Shown: piece after piece, positions 58,423-64,000 of the stretch
Layout of the letters: every line of letters starts with the position of its first letter
Position numbering within the stretch: the stretch's first letter is position 1
NCBI GenBank assembly: GCA_942491485.1
Contig: CALOAX010000011.1
Coordinates: forward strand, 372,001 to 436,000
DNA: 64,000 nt
Source of the DNA: Desulfoluna sp942491485
GTDB lineage: Bacteria > Desulfobacterota > Desulfobacteria > Desulfobacterales > Desulfolunaceae
Reading direction: 5' to 3'
Program-made: the position numbers and the translations under genes
Notes under the pieces: model-generated
What the model saw: the letters and a program-made list of their open reading frames with translations, nothing else
Told to the model about the DNA's origin: nothing
Database searches by the model: none

Positions 58423-58473
58423 AAAAAACGGCTGTGCTTTCGCCCGAAAAAGAGGAAAGTCACAGCCGTTTTG
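58423..58473 (-). terminator. Hairpin terminator after the SnoaL-like gene
   Basis: AAAACGGCTGTG (58425-58436) and CACAGCCGTTTT (58461-58472), 12-bp stem with a 24-base loop and T/A runs. It lies 100 bp after the stop of the SnoaL-like gene and 210 bp before the ligase start. Confidence 0.8.
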
Positions 58474-58572
58474 AATGTGCAAGACAGGAGAAAAAAGCCT
58501 ACCTGCCGTAATTTTTGCATTGGAAAACCGCCGGGCGTGCGTAAAGCCCTTGGCCTCCGATCGGGTTACCAG

Positions 58573-58965
58573 TTACCCATTGTTTGTACTTCGGCTTTTC
58601 GAATGCTCATCCCGCAACGGATACGTATCATAGATAATGCACAGTTTTGTAAACTTACGATCGTCGAGTGAAACATCGAAAACATCCACACATTCAAAGT
58701 CAACCACACTCCCACTTTGGAGAGTCCACGCGTAATGAAAGTGCAAGGCAACGGAAGAACTGTCATCTGTGGGTGTAAACACATGCAAAAGTGTCGTCTC
58801 CGACTTACGTGTGTCAGCAAACAAGTCCTTGTAGAAAACCGTTGCAGGGATTTCCCCATACAATGGTGAGCTTACAACGGCGCCTTCTGTAAAAAGAGAC
58901 AACACTCTATCTAAATCACCTTCATTCAATGCGCCAAGGTAGGCTTCACACAACTCTTTCATCAT
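58573..58965 (-). CDS. SnoaL-like (NTF2-fold) small protein
   Basis: 130 aa from MMKELCEAYLGALNEGDLDRVLSLFTEGAVVSSP. That opening (Y..ALN.GDLD.VL.LF...A) is the helix pair and first strand of SnoaL-like NTF2 domains. The strands LHFHYAWTLQSGSVVDFECVDVFDVS follow. Such proteins are often isomerases or ester cyclases, but many are orphans. No operon partner. The tail (SKSRSTNNG) is longer than needed. Function not assignable. Confidence 0.75.
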   Translation of the reverse strand: MMKELCEAYLGALNEGDLDRVLSLFTEGAVVSSPLYGEIPATVFYKDLFADTRKSETTLLHVFTPTDDSSSVALHFHYAWTLQSGSVVDFECVDVFDVSLDDRKFTKLCIIYDTYPLRDEHSKSRSTNNG

Positions 58966-59053
58966 AAATATCCCTGTAACATACCAACGCATTACCGATA
59001 TGAGCCCTCTCAACAGAAAGGAGCATCGTTTCTGTCGTTAGACACGATATGGA

Positions 59054-59881
59054 TCAAACCACCGACTTTAAAATCTTGTTGGATTCCGCAAGGCCCACTT
59101 CGCAAGACGCCCCCAGAAACCCCCTGATCTTGGCCATATAGGCAAGGGCTCCGCTTCGCTCGGCCCCCACCATCTCTTCTGCCGTCTCGGACAGCGCGTC
59201 TCCGAACACATCCACCAGCTCGCCCACATGGGGGTTGTCCCCCACCATGGCTGCATACAGGTCCGGATCCTGAGCAAAGAGACGCCCGATGAGATCGTTC
59301 TTCAACTTGAAGATAGGCGTGGCATAGGAGAGGGCTGCATCCGGGGTAACCCCCAGCTTTTGAAGGGTCCGCCCCATGGCAATGGTGACGATATGGGTGA
59401 GGCCCTGGGCCAAAGCCATGGCCCGGTCGTGGTCCTCGGGTGTCATGCGGGAGACCTGAGCTCCCCCGTCGGTAAACTCCTGTTCGAGAAAAGAGAGCCA
59501 CCTCTCGCCTCGGCCCGGTGTCAAGATGATATTCTGGCCCGAAACCCCTTCTGTGTGGGGCCCGAACATGGGGTGGGTTCCCACCACCTCGCACGACGCC
59601 GATTTCATCATCACCGAGGTGATCTCTTCCTTAAGGGAGCAGATATCAAAGAGTCCCTGCTCCTTGGACATGCGGCGTCCCAGGCTTTCGGCAATGGCCG
59701 GAGCCACATCCATGGGGGTGGCGATCATCACCAGGTCGCAGCGCCTCGCGAGCTCCTCGGCAGTGGTGTCGGTGTTGACGTCGGCCAGGAGCACCCGATG
59801 CCCGCGCCTCACAAACCAGGAGTCAAAAAGGCGGCCCATGCCCCCTTTCCCTCCGACGATGCCCAGTGTTACCTGTTCCAT
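59054..59881 (-). CDS. tyrA: Prephenate dehydrogenase
   Basis: 275 aa. NAD-binding GIVGGKGGMGRLFDSWFVRRGH, an acidic residue after strand two (LLADVN), IATPMDVAPAIAE, and the prephenate-binding GTHPMFGPHTEG (conserved H-P-M-F-G). Helical C-terminal dimerisation domain (ALAQGLTHIVTIAMGRTL). It oxidatively decarboxylates prephenate to 4-hydroxyphenylpyruvate for tyrosine. Monofunctional: no chorismate mutase or ACT domain. Overlaps aroC by 13 bp, so translationally coupled. Confidence 0.93.
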   Translation of the reverse strand: MEQVTLGIVGGKGGMGRLFDSWFVRRGHRVLLADVNTDTTAEELARRCDLVMIATPMDVAPAIAESLGRRMSKEQGLFDICSLKEEITSVMMKSASCEVVGTHPMFGPHTEGVSGQNIILTPGRGERWLSFLEQEFTDGGAQVSRMTPEDHDRAMALAQGLTHIVTIAMGRTLQKLGVTPDAALSYATPIFKLKNDLIGRLFAQDPDLYAAMVGDNPHVGELVDVFGDALSETAEEMVGAERSGALAYMAKIRGFLGASCEVGLAESNKILKSVV

Positions 59882-60930
59882 GTCACCGCCTTCTGCCTCA
59901 AAAGGTGATCGGCCAGAACCAGGGCCACCATAGCTTCACACACCACGTTCACCCGGGGAATGGCCGCCACGTCATGGCGGCCCCGGGTCTCGATGGTCAC
60001 CGCCTCACCGCTGGTGTTGATGGTGGCCTGCTCCTTTGTAATAGAAGGAATGGGCTTTACGGCGACACGCATCACCAGCGGCGCCCCGCTTGAGATCCCT
60101 GCCAGCGTGCCCCCGGCGTTGTTGGAGGCGAACCCGTCAGGTGTGATGGGGTCGTTGTTTTCAGAACCCGTCATCCGGGCCGCATCGAACCCGGCCCCGA
60201 TCTCCACCCCTTTCACGGCACCGATCCCCATGAGCGCTCCGGCAAGGGCGGCGTCGAGTTTTTCAAACACAGGCTCCCCAAGCCCTGCGGGCACCCCGTC
60301 GGCTATGATCTCCACCACGCCCCCCAGGGAATCCCCTTTTCTCCTCACCTCGTCCACCCGTGCGTCCATGGCCTGGGCGGCCTCGGCATCCGGGCAGAGG
60401 TAAGAGTTCTCAACCATGGTCGCATACTCTCTTTTTTCCGCGCGCACCCCGCCCAACTCCACGGTGGCGGCACAGATGGAGATGCCTTCGGCTTTCAAAA
60501 GCTGATGGGCCAGGGACGCAGCGGCAACCCGCCCCACGGTTTCCCGGGCTGAGGAGCGTCCACCGCCCCGGTAATCCCGGATTCCGTATTTCTTGTCATA
60601 GGTAATATCCCCGTGACCGGGACGGTAAAGATCCATGATATCGGCATAGGAGCTGGAACGGGCATCCCGGTTCTCCACCATGATAGAGATGGGGGTTCCC
60701 GTGGTTTTGCCCTTAAAGGTCCCCGAAAGGATACGGGCCATGTCCGGCTCTTTGCGGGAGGTGCTGGTTTTTGCGCCACCGGGTTTCCGGCGGTCGAGCC
60801 ACGCCTGAACATGGCCTTCGGTGAAAGGAATCCCTGCGGGGGCTCCGTCAATCACCACCCCCACCGCATCTCCATGGGACTCCCCCCATGTGGTTATTCG
60901 AAACAAACTGCCAAGGGTATTGCCTGCCAT
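59869..60930 (-). CDS. aroC: Chorismate synthase
   Basis: 353 aa from MAGNTLGSLFRITTWGESHG. Signature motifs: GESHGDAVGVVIDGAPAG, RPGHGDITYDKKYGIRDYRG (phosphate and FMN site), GGGRSSARETVGRVAA and the C-terminal RGRHDVAAIPR. It converts EPSP to chorismate using reduced FMN. Length is usual. Last common step before tyrA, with which it overlaps. A tip repeat lies 70 bp upstream. Confidence 0.97.
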   Translation of the reverse strand: MAGNTLGSLFRITTWGESHGDAVGVVIDGAPAGIPFTEGHVQAWLDRRKPGGAKTSTSRKEPDMARILSGTFKGKTTGTPISIMVENRDARSSSYADIMDLYRPGHGDITYDKKYGIRDYRGGGRSSARETVGRVAAASLAHQLLKAEGISICAATVELGGVRAEKREYATMVENSYLCPDAEAAQAMDARVDEVRRKGDSLGGVVEIIADGVPAGLGEPVFEKLDAALAGALMGIGAVKGVEIGAGFDAARMTGSENNDPITPDGFASNNAGGTLAGISSGAPLVMRVAVKPIPSITKEQATINTSGEAVTIETRGRHDVAAIPRVNVVCEAMVALVLADHLLRQKAVTWNR

Positions 60931-60998
60931 CACACTATCTCCTGTTATCGTCTTCGCATCGCAGCGTTCTATTTTCTGGGACCATACCTGAAAGCGGT

Positions 60999-61050
60999 GC
61001 CTCCGGCGGCCCTGCCGGGGGCCAAACTCTTGAAAAGTTTAACAAACAGG
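60999..61050 (+). repeat. Tip repeat, type 1
   Basis: GCCTCCGGCGGCCCTGCCGG, AAACTCTTGAAAAGTTT, AACAAACAGG. The tip faces the aroC start. Confidence 0.9.
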
Positions 61051-61119
61051 CCTTGAGCACAATTTCGATTGCATCGCCGGTGTTGGTAAGCCGTATAGTT
61101 TGGGCTTAACGAGCCTGTA

Positions 61120-61217
61120 GTTTCCTTTGCCCTTAGCCCTGCAGGGGCTAAGGGCAAAGGGAATTATAACCGGAACGTTTTTGCGGAGCTTTTTTCAAAA
61201 AGCGACCCGCCGGAGGC
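61120..61217 (-). repeat. Tip repeat, type 4
   Basis: TTCCTTTGCCCTTAGCCCTG / CAGGGGCTAAGGGCAAAGG hairpin, AACCGGAACGTTTTTGCGGA, GCTTTTTTCAAAAAGCGACC, CGCCGGAGGC. The inner hairpin differs in sequence from the copies at 14775 and 48361 but keeps the stem: compensatory change. Confidence 0.88.
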
Positions 61218-61301
61218 AGGCTGAATAATGACCAAAAAGTTTACCAAACAGGTCTTAAGCAGTGGCCATGAACGAATGTCTCTTTAAAATCGCAACCGGT
61301 A

Positions 61302-61337
61302 CCTGCTTTCAAGGTGGCACACCTTGCCGCCGGAGGC
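61302..61337 (-). repeat. Tip repeat, type 2, short
   Basis: CTGCTTTCAAGGTGGCACAC, CTTGCCGCCGGAGGC. It faces the aroK stop, 41 bp away. Third copy in the aroC-aroK gap. Confidence 0.88.
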
Positions 61338-61377
61338 AGCTTTTGGGCAAGTGATATCCGTCAGAGCCATCGGGGTT

Positions 61378-61926
61378 CTAATGCGCCTGTTTTTGTTCTG
61401 AGCGCTCGGCCTTGATCTGCCGCAGAATCTCTTCGGCCACCTCTTCAGGCGACATGCCGTCCGTCTCTATCGTCAAATGGGCGGCCACCCGGTAAAAAGG
61501 TTCTCTCTCCTCAAGGACCGCAGCGATTTCATCCTCCACACTGGCCCCGGTCAACGAGGGCCTCTGTGTCGCAGTCGCGGCATCGGCCGTCATGCGCCTG
61601 GCAAGGGTATGCACCCGGGCCTTCAGCCAGACCACGTAGCCGGTCTGTCGCATGAGGCTTCGGTTCTCAGGGTTTAAAATAATCCCGCCCCCCGTGGCCA
61701 CCACTTGTCTTTCCCCACCGGCCACCTGCCTTAAGGCGAACCGCTCCAACTTTCGGAAACCGTCCCAGCCTTCACGCTTCACGATCTCATCAATACTGGC
61801 GCCGGCGTATCCGATGATAAAACCGTCGGTATCAATGAAATACTTGTGAGCCCGTTCGGCAAGGATCTTTCCCACGGTGCTCTTTCCCGTGCATCGATAG
61901 CCTGTAAGGTAGATGTTGTTGGACAT
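61378..61926 (-). CDS. aroK: Shikimate kinase
   Basis: 182 aa from MSNNIYLTGYRCTGKSTVG. P-loop GYRCTGKST, shikimate-binding DTDGFI (D in the DxD motif) and EGWDGFRKLERFAL (R and E), GGGII loop (VATGGGIILNP), lid region TQRPSLTG. It phosphorylates shikimate at O3. Bracketed by tip repeats at 61302 and 61973. Confidence 0.95.
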   Translation of the reverse strand: MSNNIYLTGYRCTGKSTVGKILAERAHKYFIDTDGFIIGYAGASIDEIVKREGWDGFRKLERFALRQVAGGERQVVATGGGIILNPENRSLMRQTGYVVWLKARVHTLARRMTADAATATQRPSLTGASVEDEIAAVLEEREPFYRVAAHLTIETDGMSPEEVAEEILRQIKAERSEQKQAH

Positions 61927-61972
61927 AGGGCTTGCCTCGCTGTTTCTGAATTGTCCGTAGGCGTTCAATGGT

Positions 61973-62039
61973 GCCTCCGGCGGCCCTGCAGGGAGCCAAA
62001 CGGTTGCTGATTCTCATGGCCTGGGCTTGACAAACAGGT
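61973..62039 (+). repeat. Tip repeat, type 1 variant
   Basis: GCCTCCGGCGGCCCTGCAGG, GAGCCAAACGG, then GGCTTGACAAACAGGT. The middle AACTTTTGAAAAGTT palindrome is replaced. The tip faces the aroK start. Confidence 0.85.
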
Positions 62040-62065
62040 TCAGATTGCCTTCTAAGAAAATCTCC

Positions 62066-62148
62066 GCGAATGCTCTCTTCCTGAGGAGAGAGGGGCGAGA
62101 GCATTCGCAACCTGGGGTCCAGGGGATCATCCCCTGGCCGCCGGAGGT
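62066..62148 (-). repeat. Tip repeat, type 3
   Basis: GCGAATGCTCTCTTCCTGAG...GAGAGCATTCGC, CCTGGGGTCCAGGGGATCATCCCCTGG, CCGCCGGAGG. It ends 15 bp from the aroA stop. Confidence 0.88.
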
Positions 62149-62163
62149 GCTTTTTCATGGCCT

Positions 62164-63423
62164 TTATTGCAATGTATCAAATACATCCCAGTAATTGGGA
62201 AAGGACTTTTTTACGCAGCCGGGGTCCAGAATCCGAACCCCCGGCGTGGTGAGTCCGGCAATTGAAAAGCTCATGGCCATGCGGTGATCGTCGTAGGTTT
62301 CCACCTCAGACCCGGAAAGCACACCACCGGTGATCTCCAAGCTGCTCTCTTTTGCCACGGCGTCAATGCCCATCTTGCGAAGCTCGGTGGCCACACAACC
62401 CAGGCGATCACACTCCTTCTCCCGCAGGTGGGCCACGTTCTCAATGACGGTGGTCCCTTTGGCGTGGGCAGCCACAACGGCCAAAGTGGGGACCACATCG
62501 GGCATCAGGGACATATCCACGGTAACGGCGGAAAGATCCCCTCCGGTGACGGTGGTGCCGTCCTCTTCGTGGACCACGGTGCACCCCATCTTCTCGAGTA
62601 CATTTACAAACCCCACATCCCCCTGACGGGATTTCCGGGTCACGTTCATCACCTTGACGCTCTTTCCAGTGACGGCAGCTGCCGCCCAGAAGTAACTGGC
62701 GTTGGAGCCGTCAGGCTCGCAGTGATAGGCTCCGGTCTTGTAGCTCTGGTTTGCCGCCACCCGAAACGTCTTGAAATTCTCGTGGGTCACCTCGATACCG
62801 AAACGCTCCATGATATCCAGGGTAATCTCAACATAGGGTTTGGAGACCAGCTCGCCTGCCACGGTCACCTCGATGCCTTCTTCAGCATAAGGACCGGCCA
62901 GCAGAAGCGAGGAGAGAAACTGGCTGCTGATACGGCAGTCCAGGGCCACCTTCCCGCCCTTCAGAAGACCTCCCGTCACCTTTACCGGAGGACAGTTGGT
63001 GGGATTGACGCACTCGGCCGGCACTCCGGCCTCACGCATGGCCACCAACAGATCCTCAATGGGCCGCTCGGACATGCGCTGGGTCCCCGTCAGGACGGTC
63101 TCCCCCTGCCCCAACGCGGCAATCCCCGTGAGAAGCCGCATGGATGTCCCGGAGTTGGCCAGGTAAATCGGCTCCGCACAGGCTTTCAACTTACCGCCGG
63201 TGCCCGTCACCACCATGGCCTCACCGTCATCTTCAATCACCGCCCCAAATGCCCGAAGCGCGTCCCGTGTGAGAAGCGTGTCTTCACTCCTTAAAAGCCC
63301 TGTGATTCGGCTCTCCCCGTCGGCCAACGCCGCGGCAATGAGCAATCTGTGGGAGTAACTCTTGGACCCCGGAAGGGTCACCGTCTGCATATCTCTGCCC
63401 ATGCCGGGCGTAATCTCTCTCAT
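62164..63423 (-). CDS. aroA: 3-phosphoshikimate 1-carboxyvinyltransferase (EPSP synthase)
   Basis: 419 aa from MREITPGMGRD, after GGAGATGCAGAC. Motifs: LPGSKSYSHRLLIAAALADG (K and S of the S3P site), LANSGTSMRLLTGIAALG (PEP loop; LxNSGTxxR), CRISSQFLSSLLLAGP, EPDGSNASYFWAAAAV, VDMSLMPDVVPTLAVVAAHA and REKECDRL. SGTSMR differs from the usual GNAGTAxRP glyphosate-sensitive loop and resembles class II-like enzymes, so inhibitor sensitivity cannot be assumed. It joins PEP to shikimate-3-phosphate. Tip repeats lie on both sides. Confidence 0.95.
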   Translation of the reverse strand: MREITPGMGRDMQTVTLPGSKSYSHRLLIAAALADGESRITGLLRSEDTLLTRDALRAFGAVIEDDGEAMVVTGTGGKLKACAEPIYLANSGTSMRLLTGIAALGQGETVLTGTQRMSERPIEDLLVAMREAGVPAECVNPTNCPPVKVTGGLLKGGKVALDCRISSQFLSSLLLAGPYAEEGIEVTVAGELVSKPYVEITLDIMERFGIEVTHENFKTFRVAANQSYKTGAYHCEPDGSNASYFWAAAAVTGKSVKVMNVTRKSRQGDVGFVNVLEKMGCTVVHEEDGTTVTGGDLSAVTVDMSLMPDVVPTLAVVAAHAKGTTVIENVAHLREKECDRLGCVATELRKMGIDAVAKESSLEITGGVLSGSEVETYDDHRMAMSFSIAGLTTPGVRILDPGCVKKSFPNYWDVFDTLQ

Positions 63424-63458
63424 GTCTGCATCTCCATGCATAATATAATAAAAACCTT

Positions 63459-63557
63459 GCCTCCGGCGGCCAGGTGGAGGCACCTGGAAACCTGGATGCG
63501 AATGCGATTAGGGTGTCATGCCCTTCAACTACTCGCGTCCGCATTCGCGTCGTGTGT
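63459..63557 (+). repeat. Tip repeat, type 2, with GCGAATGCGAT module
   Basis: GCCTCCGGCGG, CCAGGTGGAGGCACCTGG, GCGAATGCGATTAGGGTG...GTCCGCATTCGCGTCGTGTG. The tip faces the aroA start, 36 bp away. Confidence 0.88.
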
Positions 63558-63633
63558 AATGAAATGTACCGTGCATCACAAGTGCCTAAGCCCCTTGATT
63601 CTCTGGCTCAGGCCAAACCGTCACCAGAGTTTG

Positions 63634-63736
63634 CCACGGGCGCAGCCCGTCAGCGAATGTGATGAGCCTGAGGAACGAAGGCTCAGAGCATTCGCGAACC
63701 TGGGGTCCAGGGGGTCACCCCCTGGCCGCCGGAGGC
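63634..63736 (-). repeat. Tip repeat, type 3, complete
   Basis: CCACGGGCGCAGCCCGTCAG, GCGAATGTGATGAGCC...GGCTCAGAGCATTCGC, CCTGGGGTCCAGGGGGTCAC, CCCCTGG, CCGCCGGAGGC. It ends 8 bp from the aroE stop. Confidence 0.9.
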
Positions 63737-63743
63737 ATTCTTT

Positions 63744-64000
63744 TTACAACGCCTCCAAGACAGTACGCTGCATGAGATCCACGGGGGCCTCTAGGCCGGT
63801 CCACAATTCGAACTGGGCGACGGCTTGAAAGACGAACATGGCGGTTCCGTCAACGGTCTCGCAGCCTGCTGTCTTGGCTGCGGAAAGCAGAGCTGTCTCC
63901 AGGGGGTTGTAGACGATATCCATCACCAAAGTTCGGGAGGTGAGGCTGTCCAGGGGCACCGGCACGTCGTCGACGTGTGGGGTCATGCCCACGGAGGTGG
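63744..64000 (-). CDS. aroE: Shikimate dehydrogenase, C-terminal part (continues beyond the window)
   Basis: The last 85 residues. Minus-strand translation begins TSVGMTPHVDDVPVPL, the N-S-T-S-x-G-M region of the NADP domain. It continues VMDIVYNPLETALLSAAKTAG (D.vYnP.eT.ll..A...G, diagnostic for AroE), then VDGTAMFVFQAVAQFELWTG (G..M...Qa...fe.wtG). It reduces 3-dehydroshikimate to shikimate. The start lies past base 64000. First gene of the run aroE-aroA-aroK-aroC-tyrA on this strand. Confidence 0.9.
   Translation of the reverse strand, partial: TSVGMTPHVDDVPVPLDSLTSRTLVMDIVYNPLETALLSAAKTAGCETVDGTAMFVFQAVAQFELWTGLEAPVDLMQRTVLEAL

Noticed and set aside
13587..61340. Recurring peptide PAFKVAHLAAGG, or KPVCQTFQKFGPRQGRR, at the ends of many open frames
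   Set aside because: These are translations of the tip repeats read through by chance, not a protein domain. Starts were moved downstream to ATGs with ribosome binding sites.
1..64000. tRNA, rRNA or riboswitch genes
   Set aside because: Intergenic regions were scanned by eye for cloverleaf, TTCGA-loop and riboswitch-like cores. None convincing was found, though short structured RNAs could be missed without a covariance search.

Overview
The window reads as chromosome of a Desulfobacterota (sulfate-reducer-like) bacterium. The pointers are a methylene-tetrahydrofolate reductase operon (metF/metV) mixed with heterodisulfide-reductase-like and NarI-like electron carriers and a tetraheme cytochrome c, an HAD-first beta-oxidation protein with its thiolase, tandem long-chain acyl-CoA ligases, and Cys-rich PAS sensor kinases. 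A Desulfoluna-like host is a guess from gene content only. Almost all backbone genes lie on the minus strand, in a GC-rich style with long spurious ORFs opposite them.

Layout. 1-1133: wreckage of an autotransporter and a LysE-type exporter, joined by repeats. 1316-2242: a REP-associated tyrosine transposase. 2467-11762: a chromosomal integron. Its integrase is at 10764-11762 (+), attI at 10312-10318, and seven gene cassettes run leftwards on the minus strand. Each cassette ends in an attC site whose outer core matches the core left by the preceding site. One cassette gene is split by an IS3-family element with a CCG target duplication, and one attC is split by a group II intron. 11928-16612: a hotdog thioesterase, a radical SAM protein, an alpha/beta hydrolase and an FmdE-molybdopterin-binding fusion. 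17961-20300: a molybdopterin oxidoreductase. 21160-23257: a second group II intron, inside a dispersed repeat. 23508-31258: beta-oxidation genes (thiolase, HAD-ECH protein, enoyl-CoA hydratase) with a LytS/LytR-like pair among them. 31895-35587: two sensor kinases. 35825-39280: the metF/metV electron-transfer operon. 40383-44284 (+): three lipoproteins and a DUF3783 protein. 44594-50962: acetyltransferase, SDR, PAS kinase, Lon. 51409-54153: a polar amino acid ABC transporter. 54595-58212: two acyl-CoA ligases. 58573-64000: a SnoaL-like protein and tyrA, aroC, aroK, aroA, aroE (shikimate/tyrosine).

The main unexplained signal is a modular family of intergenic hairpin repeats, about 30 copies in 52 kb. 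Each copy starts with the same tip, GCCTCCGGCGG, and the tip nearly always faces the nearest gene end. Genes or operons are therefore bracketed by inverted copies. Behind the tip sit four interchangeable hairpin modules. The tip contains GGAGG/CCTCC (Shine-Dalgarno and anti-Shine-Dalgarno cores), and for the LytS-like kinase it is the ribosome binding site. A second family is a 249-bp element with inverted ends CCCGGATATTTCA/TGAAATGTCCGGG. It occurs three times in tandem and supplies the last codons and stop of a histidine kinase gene.

All assignments come from reading sequence and translations by eye. No database search was run, so family names rest on recognisable motifs and the orphan cassette proteins remain unidentified.
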